From Ornithinimicrobium pekingense DSM 21552 (GTDB taxonomy: Bacteria; Actinomycetota; Actinomycetes; Actinomycetales; Dermatophilaceae): a stretch of DNA of 64,000 nucleotides. The position numbers and the translations under genes are program-made. The notes under the pieces are model-generated. The model saw nothing but the letters and a program-made list of their open reading frames with translations, did not search any database and had not been told where the DNA came from. Shown here piece by piece: positions 35,245 to 44,038 of this stretch. The DNA is taken from positions 124,001 to 188,000 of the forward strand of contig NZ_ATWJ01000008.1 of NCBI RefSeq assembly GCF_000421185.1, given 5' to 3'. The stretch's first letter is position 1, and each line of letters begins with the position of its first letter.

Positions 35245-36362
35245 GCGACCCGTCCGTCCCGGCCGGCGTCCACGCGCTCGCCGGCGACGACGGCGGCATA
35301 CACCTCGGCGTGGGTGGCCGCGACGGAGTCGCGCTCCCGCTCGCGCTCGGACCGTCCGACGTGCGGTGCCGGGGTTGCGGCCCCCTCGGCGAGCAGCTCG
35401 ACGAGGCGGTCGGCACGGGCCGGCCGGTCCGGCGGGCCCCAGGTCAGCACGCCGCCCTGCTCGGTCAGGTGGCCCACGTCGGGGGCGAGCACCCACGTGC
35501 CGAGGTCGCGGCAGGCCTCGACCCAGCCGGAGTGGGTCCCCCAGGCGTAGGGCAGGACCGAGACGTCGAGGGCGGCGAGGTAGGCCCACAGCGCGTCGTC
35601 GTCGAGGCGGGGGGCGACCACGACGTCCACACCCGGGCGGGGCTCGACCCGCAGCCGGTGCACGAGGTCGGCGAGCGCCGGGTCGTGGCGCGACGCGAAG
35701 GGCTCGAGCACCTCGGGGTGACCGCGCACCTCCAGGCGCACACCACCCGGGACGGCGGTCGCGGCCTCAGCCACGGCGTCGAGCAGGGCGGGCAGGACCC
35801 GCATCGGCGCGAGATTGGGCCTCAGGCTCTTCAGGTGCAGCCCGACCCGCAACGGGCCGTCCCGCTCGCGACGCGGCCGGCCGACAAGGTCCGGCGGCAC
35901 CACGTGCGGGTGCGGCACGACGAGCGGACGACGCCCGTAGGTGCGCTCCACCTCGGCGGCGGCGCCCTGGGTGAGGGTGAGCAGCCCGTCGCAGCGCCGG
36001 ACCAGCAGCGAGAGGTGCTCGCGCTGGCGGGTCTGGTCGAAAAGGTGCGGGTTGACCAGGTCGTGGACGGTGTGGACCAGCGGCAGCCCGAACTCCCCCA
36101 GGGCGTCCAGCCAGGCCTCGAGCTCGGCGGTCGTGCGCCCCTCCATCCCGAAGTGCGCGTGCACGACGTCCTGGTCCGTGGCGTGCGCCCGGACCCAGCC
36201 CGGTTCGAGGGCCGGGTGCGGCCACCACTGCCCCGGCGGCGCCCCCGGCACCGGCGGGTCGGGCAGGTGCACCACCCGGGCCGGCCCGTGCACGGGAAGC
36301 AGGCTGGCGACGTAGGCGTGCGAGGCGGGGATCATCCGCACCCTCACCGGCCCGGTCGTCAT
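35241..36362 (-). CDS. GT4-family glycosyltransferase
   Basis: 373 residues. GT-B fold with VVHAHFGMEGRTTAELEAWLDALGEFGLPLVHTVHDL in the N-domain, LTQGAAAEVERTYGRRPLVVPHPHVV at the domain junction, VGLHLKSLRPNLAPMR and a C-terminal ALDVSVLPYAWGTHSGWVEACRDLGTWVLAPDVGH with the acidic segment that binds the nucleotide sugar. Donor and acceptor are unknown. ATG overlaps the previous stop (ATGA). Confidence 0.82.
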   Translation of the reverse strand: MTTGPVRVRMIPASHAYVASLLPVHGPARVVHLPDPPVPGAPPGQWWPHPALEPGWVRAHATDQDVVHAHFGMEGRTTAELEAWLDALGEFGLPLVHTVHDLVNPHLFDQTRQREHLSLLVRRCDGLLTLTQGAAAEVERTYGRRPLVVPHPHVVPPDLVGRPRRERDGPLRVGLHLKSLRPNLAPMRVLPALLDAVAEAATAVPGGVRLEVRGHPEVLEPFASRHDPALADLVHRLRVEPRPGVDVVVAPRLDDDALWAYLAALDVSVLPYAWGTHSGWVEACRDLGTWVLAPDVGHLTEQGGVLTWGPPDRPARADRLVELLAEGAATPAPHVGRSERERERDSVAATHAEVYAAVVAGERVDAGRDGRVA

Positions 36363-38323
36363 GACAGCACCCTCCACCGGCCCGACGGGTCCGGAGCCGC
36401 CAGACCCCGCTCCCGGAAGGCGGTGAGCCAGCCCTCCATCGGCCACCAGCCCCACCGGTCGGCGAACACCCCGGCGTTGCGCACGACCGCCTCCAGGTGG
36501 CCGACCGGCGGCATCGAGCTCTCGTGGTGCTGGTGGTATGCCGTGGCGCCGCCGACCCAGGTCAGGCTCCCGCCCCGCGACCCGACCACCTGGGCGAAGT
36601 CGGTGTCCTCGCCCCCGTAGCCGACGTAGTCCTCGCAGAACCCGCCGGCGGCCTCGAAGTCGTCGGTGGACAGCGCGAAGCTGAGCGACCAGAACTGGCG
36701 CAGGTCCGGCTCCTCCATCCGTCGGCCGTCGGGCAGGAAGACCCGGTCCGGCCGGTGCCGGCCCACCTGCGCCAGGCGCGCGAGGTCGGCGGGGCCGGCC
36801 CAGCTCTCCTTCCCCTCGGGCAGGGGCGGGAGGTAGGCGACGTCACCGCACAGCACGGCGGGGTGCCCGGCCGACCGGGTCTGCGGCGAGGCCAGCTCGC
36901 GGGCGTAGGACGCCACGGTGCCGGGCCCGGGGATGCAGTCGACGTCGAGGAAGACGAGCTGGCGTGCCCCCTGCTCCCGCGCCGTCGCGGCGGCGAGGTT
37001 GCGGGCCCGGGCGAGGGGCAGGCCGAGGGGGTCCGCCGGCAGGTCGACCACGACCAGCCGGGTCGCGGGCTCCTGCCCGTGGCCCGCGGCCGCCCAGGCC
37101 TGCTCGGCGACGGCGCGCACCTGCGGGTCGTCCATGGCGACGACGACGTGGAGGTCGGGCTGCTGCTCGCCGACGGCCAGACCGGCGACCTGCCCGCGCA
37201 GGTGGTCGTGCCGTCCGTGCGCCAGGGTGAGGACGGCCAGGGGCGCCTCCTCCTCGTCGGCGCCGGGCGTGGCGTCCGGGCCGGGCGCAGGGCAGAGACG
37301 GTCGGCCAGGTCGTCGAGGAGGGCCGCGGCGCGCGCGGCCCCGTCACCGCCCCAGGCCGACCAGCCCTGCCCGCCGAGCTCCAGCGCGCGTCCGAGCAGC
37401 CCGGGCCAGAGCTCGGCCGCAGGCCAGCCGGTGGCGGTGGCGGCCAGGGACAGCCGCTCCAGCGCGCGGACCGTGGCCTCCTGCTCCTGGTGCGGCCGCG
37501 GCTGACCGAGCACCACCGCCGGACGACGGGTCAGCGCGACGTCGGCGACGGCGTTCTGCCCCGCGTGGCAGACGACGACGTCAGCCTCCGCCAGCTCGGC
37601 GAGCAGGTCCGGGCTGGCCGGTGCTCCCCCGCCGCGGACGGTCCACCGCCATCCGGGCGTCGCCGCCTGCGCCTCGCGGACGGCACCGGGGTCGAGGTCC
37701 GCTCCGCCACGGCCCCACAGGAGGAGCACCCGGCGTCCGGAGCCCCTGTCGTCGACGTCACCCTGGTCGAGGTGCGGCGCCCGGTCCGGCGCCGGTGACC
37801 CCACCGGCAGCGCGCTGATGCCGCCGACCTCCCAGACCTTCTCGCGCCACTCCTGCGGCCAGCCGGCGTCCGGGTGCGCGCCGGGGGGCCACGGCGCCAG
37901 CAGCGCCTCGGCGAGGTCGTAGGCGGTGCGGTGAGGGCGGTCCAGCCGGTCGCCCGGCATCGCCGCGACCACCACGGGCACCCCGCACAGCCGCGCCACG
38001 AGGCAGACCTCGACCGACACGTCGACGACCAGGAGCGCGGGGCGGGTCCGGGCGAGCCAGTCGACCAGCTGCCGGTGGCGGGCGAGCAGGCCCGGGTGGT
38101 GCCGCGGCACCCAGTGCAGGGTCCCGTGGGCCGTCGTGTCGGCCGCACCCGGGTCGGTCACGCCGGGGTCGTCGTCGCGCTCCAGCCGCACCCAGTCCCC
38201 GGGCCAGGCCTCGGGCACGGGCCCCGACCCCAGTCCCGTGACGTGGTGGCGCAGCTCGCGCGCCACGGCCAGGCCGCGACGTCGGTGTCCCTCGCCCTGG
38301 TGGTGGAGGTAGTAGCCGATCAC
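36359..38323 (-). CDS. Two-domain glycosyltransferase: MurG-like plus GT2 domain
   Basis: 654 residues. N-terminal half: IGYYLHHQGEGHRRRGLAVARELRHHVTGLGS and VVCHAGQNAVADVALTRRPAVVLGQPRPHQEQEATVRAL match the GT28/UDP-glucuronosyl-like fold. C-terminal half: LAVLTLAHGRHDHLRGQVAGL, LVFLDVDCIPG (DxD) and AAGGFCEDYVGYGGEDTDFAQVVGSRG are GT-A with the Glyco_transf_7C segment. It is a second bifunctional chain in the locus, with a different N-terminal partner from the other one. GTG overlaps the stop of the GT4 gene (GTGA). Confidence 0.85.
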   Translation of the reverse strand: MIGYYLHHQGEGHRRRGLAVARELRHHVTGLGSGPVPEAWPGDWVRLERDDDPGVTDPGAADTTAHGTLHWVPRHHPGLLARHRQLVDWLARTRPALLVVDVSVEVCLVARLCGVPVVVAAMPGDRLDRPHRTAYDLAEALLAPWPPGAHPDAGWPQEWREKVWEVGGISALPVGSPAPDRAPHLDQGDVDDRGSGRRVLLLWGRGGADLDPGAVREAQAATPGWRWTVRGGGAPASPDLLAELAEADVVVCHAGQNAVADVALTRRPAVVLGQPRPHQEQEATVRALERLSLAATATGWPAAELWPGLLGRALELGGQGWSAWGGDGAARAAALLDDLADRLCPAPGPDATPGADEEEAPLAVLTLAHGRHDHLRGQVAGLAVGEQQPDLHVVVAMDDPQVRAVAEQAWAAAGHGQEPATRLVVVDLPADPLGLPLARARNLAAATAREQGARQLVFLDVDCIPGPGTVASYARELASPQTRSAGHPAVLCGDVAYLPPLPEGKESWAGPADLARLAQVGRHRPDRVFLPDGRRMEEPDLRQFWSLSFALSTDDFEAAGGFCEDYVGYGGEDTDFAQVVGSRGGSLTWVGGATAYHQHHESSMPPVGHLEAVVRNAGVFADRWGWWPMEGWLTAFRERGLAAPDPSGRWRVLS

Positions 38324-39573
38324 GGGGTGCCCGTCCCCAGGTCCACGGCCGGGGCGGCGGCGCGGCCGTGGGCGCGGGCCGGGCTCGCGGCCGGCGTGCC
38401 GGGACGGGCCGGCCCGACGGGCCGTCGCAGGCTCGAGAGCGGGTCGGGCCGCGCAGCGCCCGGAGCAGGGAGGGGCGCGAGGGAGCTCGACCGCTCGGGG
38501 ACGATCGAGCCGTAGACCGCCAGGTAGCCGTCGACCATCCGGTCCATGGAGTGCTCGCTCTCGGCCACGGCACGGCAGGCGGCGCGCGAGAGCCCGAGCA
38601 CCTCCGGCAGGGCGGCCGCGCCCCGCGCGACGACCTCGTCCTCGCCGCCCTCGGGGCTGACCAGCCGACCCACCTCCGGCCCCACGACCTCGGGCAGCCC
38701 GCCGCGGCGCAGGCCGAGCACCGGTGTGCCGCAGGCGAGCGCCTCCGCGGCGACCAGCCCGAAGGGTTCGTCCCAGGCCGGGGTGACCAGCGCCGCCGAG
38801 GCGGCACCGACCAGCGCCGCCAGCGCGGTGTCCGACAGGTGGCCGGCGTAGGTGACGGCGTCGTCGTCGCACAGGGGCCACAGGACGCTGCGGGCGTAGT
38901 CCTCGTCGGCGACGGGCCCGGCCAGCACGAGCGGCAGCCCGGCCTCGCGGGCGATCCGCACCGCCACGTGGGGCGCCTTCTCGGGCACGATCCGGCCCGA
39001 CCAGACGAGCGGGCCGCCACCGTCACCGGCGCGCCATACCTCGGTGTCGACCCCGTTGCGCACGACCTGGGCCCGGACCACGTGCTCCCACGCCCGGGCG
39101 GTGTGCGCGCTCACGGCCGTGGCGTGCAGCGACGGGGCACGGTCACCGGCCAGGGCGATGCGGATCGCCGACTCCAGCCAGGGCGTGGGCGGGGTGTGCA
39201 GGCTCAGCAGGGTGGGCACGGGCAGCGTCGGCGCCATGGCGGTCGGCAGGTGGTGCAGCGCGTGGGTGTGGACGAGGTCGATGTCGTCCCGCCGCGCCAG
39301 CTGCAGCATGAGGGACAGGTAGGCGTGGTGGCGACGCAGCCATCCCTCGTCCGGCATGGAGACGTCCGCGCGCGCCGCGTCGGACAGCGGCAGCTCGTCG
39401 GGCCAGAGGTGCTCCACGCCGGGGATGCGGTCGCTGCCGCGCGCGGCGAACACGCTGACCCGGTGTCCCCGCTCGGCCAGCCCACGGGTCAGGTGCCAGC
39501 TGACCGACTCCAGCCCACCGGCGAACGGCTGCCGCACCGGGTGGCGGGTGTGCGCCACGATCACGACGTGCAC
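38320..39573 (-). CDS. GT4-family glycosyltransferase
   Basis: 417 residues. VHVVIVAHTRHPVRQPFAGGLESVSWHLTRGLAERGHRVSVFA is a textbook GT4 N-terminus, with GRIVPEKAPHVAVRIAREAG and TPAWDEPFGLVAAEALACGTPVLGLRRGGLPEVV containing the E-x7-E motif. The last 40 residues are Pro/Ala/Arg-rich and disordered. GTG was preferred because GGAGGTCAGCA precedes it; an ATG ten codons upstream lacks that. There is a 97-bp gap to the preceding gene, so a secondary promoter is possible. Confidence 0.88.
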   Translation of the reverse strand: MHVVIVAHTRHPVRQPFAGGLESVSWHLTRGLAERGHRVSVFAARGSDRIPGVEHLWPDELPLSDAARADVSMPDEGWLRRHHAYLSLMLQLARRDDIDLVHTHALHHLPTAMAPTLPVPTLLSLHTPPTPWLESAIRIALAGDRAPSLHATAVSAHTARAWEHVVRAQVVRNGVDTEVWRAGDGGGPLVWSGRIVPEKAPHVAVRIAREAGLPLVLAGPVADEDYARSVLWPLCDDDAVTYAGHLSDTALAALVGAASAALVTPAWDEPFGLVAAEALACGTPVLGLRRGGLPEVVGPEVGRLVSPEGGEDEVVARGAAALPEVLGLSRAACRAVAESEHSMDRMVDGYLAVYGSIVPERSSSLAPLPAPGAARPDPLSSLRRPVGPARPGTPAASPARAHGRAAAPAVDLGTGTP

Positions 39574-39670
39574 TGCTGACCTCCGTCTCCGCGCGAGCCC
39601 CATGTCCAGCCCCTGCGCGGGCGGGGGCCCTGTCCCTCGGATGCTAGGGCGCTGCGCGCCGCAGCGCTCG

Positions 39671-40774
39671 TCAGAGGCGCCCCGCGGCGGTGGACGGCGC
39701 GGGATCCGTGGCCCGGTCCGGGACCGTGACGGCGCCGGGCGCCCCGACCAGCCGCACCCGGACCGGACCGGGGGTGGTGCGCCCGTCCACCACCACGCCG
39801 CGCCGGGTGACCGCCACCAGCCCCTCGTCGGCCAGCATGCACGCGACGGCGCGGGCGACCGGGGTCAGCGCCCGCCGTCGTGCGGGGTCGACCGCGGCGG
39901 CGGCCTCCGAGGGGCACAGCGTCCTGCCGGGTCCCCGCTCGTGGGCGATCCGCAGCAGGTGCCCGCGCAGCAGGCGCTCGAGGGTGTCGGGGTCGCCCCA
40001 GGTCTCCATGGCGTCGTCCAGCGCGCGCAGGAACCGGGCGAACCCACCCCGCGCCCGGCCCTCCCGGCGCGACGAGGTGACCACCCGGGTCCGGTCGGTG
40101 CTCGCCCAGGGCACCCCCAGGACGACCCGCACCCGGTGCACGAGCTCGGCGTCCTCGCTGCGGTCGAGCGCTGCGAAGCCGCCGGCCTCGTCGTAGGCGG
40201 AGAGCCGGACCCCCAGGTTGGCGGCGTGGACCGCGGTGTGCCCCTCGGCGAGGTGGTGCTGCAGGTGCCAGAGCCGGTCCGCGGCGGGGTGGGAACGGTC
40301 CTCCGCCGGCACCACCGTGCCCAGCACGAGGTCCAGCCCGTGGGCCGCGAGCTCGTGCTGCACCGACAGCCAGTCGGCCGGCACCCGGGAGTCGGCGTCC
40401 GTGCTGGCCAGCCACAGGCCCGCCGCGTCGACGGGGGCACCGTCCCCGTGGTGCTGCGCCCACGCCTCCCGGGCCGCCGCCACCCCCTCGGCACGCGCCT
40501 CGCCGAGGCTCCCTGCCTCGCTCTCCACGAGGCACCACCGCAGCCGCCCGTCCTGGGTGGCTACGGCGACCTCCGCGGCCCGCTCACCCGTCCGGTCCCC
40601 GCACCGGTGCAGCACGACGGCGACCACCACCGGCAGCGCCGGCGACGCCTCCCGCACGGCGGTTGCGAGGGCCCGGAGGGCGCCCCCGATCTCGTCCTCC
40701 TCGTCGCGGGCAGGCACGACCACGAGGGTCCCGCGCAGCGGCGGCCGCTGCACGGCCTCGTCCCGGGGCCTCAC
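39671..40774 (-). CDS. GT2-family glycosyltransferase
   Basis: 367 residues. LVVVPARDEEDEIGGALRALATAVREA begins the GT-A fold, LWLASTDADSRVPADWL has the DxD-like metal motif, and GGFAALDRSEDAELVHRVR the acceptor loop. The C-terminal third, including a His/Arg-rich region, is not classified. GTG overlapping the upstream stop (GTGA) is preferred to one three codons earlier. It sits between the PIG-L/NodS fusion and the GT4 gene. Confidence 0.85.
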   Translation of the reverse strand: MRPRDEAVQRPPLRGTLVVVPARDEEDEIGGALRALATAVREASPALPVVVAVVLHRCGDRTGERAAEVAVATQDGRLRWCLVESEAGSLGEARAEGVAAAREAWAQHHGDGAPVDAAGLWLASTDADSRVPADWLSVQHELAAHGLDLVLGTVVPAEDRSHPAADRLWHLQHHLAEGHTAVHAANLGVRLSAYDEAGGFAALDRSEDAELVHRVRVVLGVPWASTDRTRVVTSSRREGRARGGFARFLRALDDAMETWGDPDTLERLLRGHLLRIAHERGPGRTLCPSEAAAAVDPARRRALTPVARAVACMLADEGLVAVTRRGVVVDGRTTPGPVRVRLVGAPGAVTVPDRATDPAPSTAAGRL

Positions 40775-42045
40775 CGGGACCACACCGTCAGCACGACGTC
40801 GTCCTCGACCAGGCAGCTGCGCCGGGGCAGCCCGAGCTCCTCCTCGAGCAGGGCGTGCACGTCGTCGCCCCGCAGCGGCCAGCCGACGATCTCGTGCCGC
40901 CAGTGGCAGGCGAGCACCGTCGCGCGCGACCTGCCCTCGAGGGTCCCTCGCACCCTGCGGGCCAGGGTGCGCAGGCGGTTAGGGGAGAGGAAGTAGCCGA
41001 CCTCGGAGACGACGACCAGCTCGACGTCCTCGGGCACGACGTGCCACTCCTCGGGCAGCCGCGCCCGGGTCAGCTCGACCTGGCCGCGCCCGCCGCCCCC
41101 CGGGCCGCGACCAGGGACACCGGCCGCCTCCCGCGCCCGGCGCAGGGCCTCGGCGGCCTCGTCGACGGCGACGAGGCGGTCGCAGCGCGCCGCCAGGTCC
41201 GCGGCCAGCGCCCCCACCGAGCACCCGACCTCGAGGGCGACCCCATACCTCTCGTGCGGCAGGGCCGCGAGCGTCAGGGCACGCTTGCGGCGCTCGTACC
41301 ACGCGCCGCGCACGTCCCAGGGGTCCGCGTCGTCCCGGTGCAGCCCGTCGAACGGGCTCTCCTCACCGGGCGCGACCTCCACGACGACCTCGTGGGGGCC
41401 GCGGAAGTGGGCCAGGACGTCCTGCGGCAGCAGCACCTCGTCCCCGGGTTGGTCGGACAGCGGCTCCACCTGGGAGACGTGCCCGGCCAGCGCCCTCGCC
41501 TTGCGGGCCCGGGCGGCCCCGGAGAGGGGTATGCGGTGCACGCGCTCCTCGGGCAGCGGCTCGCCGGGGCGCCACGGCCACCACCAGACGGGGTACTGCA
41601 GGAGCCGGGCGTCGGTGCGCCAGGCCGCCGAGGCCGCCGCCCGGGCGGCCTCCTCGTGGTCCGGATGGCCGTCGTGCCGGTAGGTGGACAGCAGCGCGGT
41701 GCGGGTGCCGTCCGGCCCGACGAGCCGCACCAGCGAGGCCACGAGCCGGGCCCGCACCTCGGGTTCCGCCAGCCCCCCGTCGGGCAGGCCCAGCAGGTGC
41801 AGCAGGGCGTGCGGCGCGAGGAGCCGGACCGCGTCGTCCACCTCGGCGCGGCGCCGGGCCGCCAGCTGCTCGGGGGTGTGGGTGGGCGAGCGGGGGTGGG
41901 AGGCCTCGCCGTCGGTGGCCACCACCACGTCGACGGTGACGTCGGGGCCGAGGTCGGCGAGCAGGCCACCGACCCCGAGCGTCTCGTCGTCGGGGTGGGC
42001 CGCCACGACCACGACGTGAAGAACGCCGTCCAGGGGCGCGCTCAC
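40771..42045 (-). CDS. PIG-L deacetylase fused to NodS-like methyltransferase
   Basis: 424 residues. The N-terminal half (about 10-215) is a PIG-L/LmbE zinc deacetylase with AAHPDDE and STYRHDGHPDHEEA, which removes the N-acetyl group from GlcNAc-type sugars. The C-terminal half begins DADPWDVRGAWYERRKRALTLAALPHERYGVALEVGCSVGALAADLAARCDRLVAVDEA, the SAM domain of NodS-type N-methyltransferases. Deacetylation followed by N-methylation in one chain parallels the NodB-NodS steps of Nod-factor synthesis; the product here is inferred to be an N-methylated amino sugar. Coupled by overlap to the genes on both sides. Confidence 0.88.
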   Translation of the reverse strand: MSAPLDGVLHVVVVAAHPDDETLGVGGLLADLGPDVTVDVVVATDGEASHPRSPTHTPEQLAARRRAEVDDAVRLLAPHALLHLLGLPDGGLAEPEVRARLVASLVRLVGPDGTRTALLSTYRHDGHPDHEEAARAAASAAWRTDARLLQYPVWWWPWRPGEPLPEERVHRIPLSGAARARKARALAGHVSQVEPLSDQPGDEVLLPQDVLAHFRGPHEVVVEVAPGEESPFDGLHRDDADPWDVRGAWYERRKRALTLAALPHERYGVALEVGCSVGALAADLAARCDRLVAVDEAAEALRRAREAAGVPGRGPGGGGRGQVELTRARLPEEWHVVPEDVELVVVSEVGYFLSPNRLRTLARRVRGTLEGRSRATVLACHWRHEIVGWPLRGDDVHALLEEELGLPRRSCLVEDDVVLTVWSR

Positions 42046-43076
42046 CACGGTGTCGCCATCCCGCCGGCCACCGCAGCACCCACGACGGCGGCGTCCCGCA
42101 CGCCGCGGTGCTGGCGCAGGTAGACCTGGAGGTCGGCGACGCGGGCGGCGTGGCCCTCCTCGGTGACGAGCGGTCCGGGGCCCAGGCCGTGGGCGACCGC
42201 CGACAGCACCGCCTCGCAGGCGTCGTGCACCACGTGCCGGACCCGTACGGCGCGGGGCCAGGCGTCCGGGCCCGCGGCACGGCCGGCGTCGACGGCCCGG
42301 GCCGCCTCCGTGAGCACCGCGGCGGCCGCGACGAGGCGGGCGTCGACCTCCCCGAGCAGCGCCTGGCCGACCTGGTCCGGCTCCCGCTCGCGTGCCGACC
42401 GCCGCAGCCGTCGCGCCAGGCCGACGGCGCCGCCGAGCCACACGGCGGCGACGCCCATGCCGCCCCAGGCGAAGCCGGGACGGGACAGGTACCACCCGGA
42501 CGGGCCCACGGGCACGGCCGGCACGTCGGCGAACCGCAGACCCGTGGAGCGCACCGTGCTCAGCCCGCGGGGGACCCACTCCCCGGGCAGCTCGGTGACG
42601 CCCGGGTGCCGCAGGTCGACCGCCACCAGGGCGCGCTCGTCGTCGGACACCCAGGCGGTGACCAGGGCCCGGTCGAGCTCGCCGGCCAGGGAGCACCACG
42701 GCTTCGTGCCGGTGAGCCGCCCGTCGGCCAGCCCCAGCCGGGTCCCGGGCCCCTCGGCCGCGAAGACGCCCCACGTCCCCTCGTGCGCCGGCACGGGATG
42801 ACCGGCGGCCCGCGCCTGGGCCAGCACCGCTCCGGCGTCGAGGTGCGGCTCCAGGGCCCGGGCGACGGTCAGGTCGGCCGCACCCATCTCGGCGAGCGCA
42901 CGCCACAGCTCGTCGGTGCGTCCCTCCCCCGGCAGCGGCAGCGCGGACATCGCCCGCCCGGCCAGGCCCAGGGCGCGGGTGGCGTCCCCCGCGGCGTCGG
43001 CCGCGTCCGCGAGCAGCCCGGTCAGGGACACGGGCAGCGGGACCTCGCCCGGCGCCCACGGGTCGACCCCGATCAC
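42042..43076 (-). CDS. Acyl-CoA-dehydrogenase-like flavoprotein
   Basis: 344 residues. AHEGTWGVFAAEGPGTRLGLADGRLTGTKPWCSLAGELDRALVTAW is the central beta domain with the usual G-x-K-x-x-x-S pattern of the acyl-CoA dehydrogenase fold, and the C-terminal helices include FAWGGMGVAAVWLGGAVGLARRL. It is short at the N-terminus and the usual catalytic Glu cannot be located with confidence. It opens the glycosylation locus, and its partners suggest it acts on a carrier- or sugar-linked acyl group or N-methyl group rather than in beta-oxidation; that is inference. GTG lies directly on GAGGA, too close for a normal ribosome binding site. Confidence 0.75.
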   Translation of the reverse strand: MIGVDPWAPGEVPLPVSLTGLLADAADAAGDATRALGLAGRAMSALPLPGEGRTDELWRALAEMGAADLTVARALEPHLDAGAVLAQARAAGHPVPAHEGTWGVFAAEGPGTRLGLADGRLTGTKPWCSLAGELDRALVTAWVSDDERALVAVDLRHPGVTELPGEWVPRGLSTVRSTGLRFADVPAVPVGPSGWYLSRPGFAWGGMGVAAVWLGGAVGLARRLRRSAREREPDQVGQALLGEVDARLVAAAAVLTEAARAVDAGRAAGPDAWPRAVRVRHVVHDACEAVLSAVAHGLGPGPLVTEEGHAARVADLQVYLRQHRGVRDAAVVGAAVAGGMATPW

Positions 43077-43191
43077 TCCTCGCCGTCCCGGTCCCGCGCG
43101 CGCACGTCGCTCAGGCTAGAGGGCGCCCCTGACCTGCGCGACCGCAGCGGAGAGGCCCCCGGGCCGCCGGGCGAGGCCATACACCCGCGTC

Positions 43192-43197
43192 TATAGT
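43192..43197 (+). promoter_or_regulatory. Putative -10 of the sodA promoter (TATAGT)
   Basis: TATAGT stands 43 bp before the sodA start in an otherwise GC-rich gap. No good -35 is seen 17 bp upstream. GAGGAGA in the leader serves as ribosome binding site about nine bases before the GTG. Confidence 0.5.
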
Positions 43198-43240
43198 GCA
43201 AGGAGCCCGCAATCCGCCACATCATGAGGAGAGAATTGCA

Positions 43241-43867
43241 GTGAGCACCTACACCCTTCCGGACCTGTCCTACGACTACGGCGCCCTCGAGCCGCACATC
43301 AGCGGCCAGATCATGGAGCTGCACCACAGCAAGCACCACAAGGCCTACGTCGACGGCGCCAACCAGGCCCTGGAGAAGCTGGCCGCCGCGCGCCAGTCCG
43401 GCGACTTCGCCACCGTGCCGATGCTCGAGAAGAACCTCGCCTTCAACCTGGGCGGGCACACCAACCACTCGGTCTTCTGGCAGAACATGTCGCCGGAGGG
43501 CGGCGGGCGCCCCGACGGTGAGGTCGCCGCCATGATCGACGAGCACTTCGGCTCCTTCGACGGCTTCAAGGGCCAGTTCGAGGCGGCCGGCACCACCATC
43601 CAGGGCTCCGGCTGGGCCGTGCTGTCCTGGGACTCCATCGCCCAGCAGCCGCTGGTCTTCCAGCTGTGGGACCAGCAGGGCAACGTGCCGATCGGCCAGA
43701 CCCCGCTGCTGATGCTCGACATGTGGGAGCACGCCTTCTACCTGCAGTACAAGAACGTCAAGGCCGACTACGTCAGCGCCTGGTGGAACGTCGTCAACTG
43801 GGCCGACGTCAGCCGGCGCCTGGAGACCGCGCGATCGGCCACCAACGGGCTCATCGTCGCCTCCTGA
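43241..43867 (+). CDS. sodA: Superoxide dismutase, Mn type
   Basis: 208 residues. Metal ligands are His28 in ELHHSKHH, a His in [10 protein letters not shown], and Asp and His in [19 protein letters not shown]. Gln in [11 protein letters not shown] is the outer-sphere residue position of Mn enzymes, so Mn is favoured over Fe. It detoxifies superoxide in the cytoplasm. GTG with GAGGAG upstream. Followed by a strong terminator, so monocistronic. Confidence 0.97.
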   Translation: MSTYTLPDLSYDYGALEPHISGQIMELHHSKHHKAYVDGANQALEKLAAARQSGDFATVPMLEKNLAFNLGGHTNHSVFWQNMSPEGGGRPDGEVAAMIDEHFGSFDGFKGQFEAAGTTIQGSGWAVLSWDSIAQQPLVFQLWDQQGNVPIGQTPLLMLDMWEHAFYLQYKNVKADYVSAWWNVVNWADVSRRLETARSATNGLIVAS

Positions 43868-43887
43868 CCGGGCACGCACCGTGACGC

Positions 43888-43921
43888 GAGGGGCGTCGGA
43901 CCTGCGGGTCCGGCGCCCCTC
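43888..43921 (+). terminator. Strong terminator hairpin after sodA
   Basis: GAGGGGCGTCGGACC pairs with GGTCCGGCGCCCCTC over 15 bp, with one G-U pair, around the tetraloop TGCG. It lies 20 bp past the sodA stop. Confidence 0.85.
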
Positions 43922-44038
43922 GACCGTCCGCCGGATCCCCCCTCGGGCCGACGGGGGTCCGAACGTCTAAACTCGGCCCATGTCCCGCCGTCGACCGTCC
44001 TGGCCGACCGCACAGGTCCGCGACGACAGGACCAGCCC

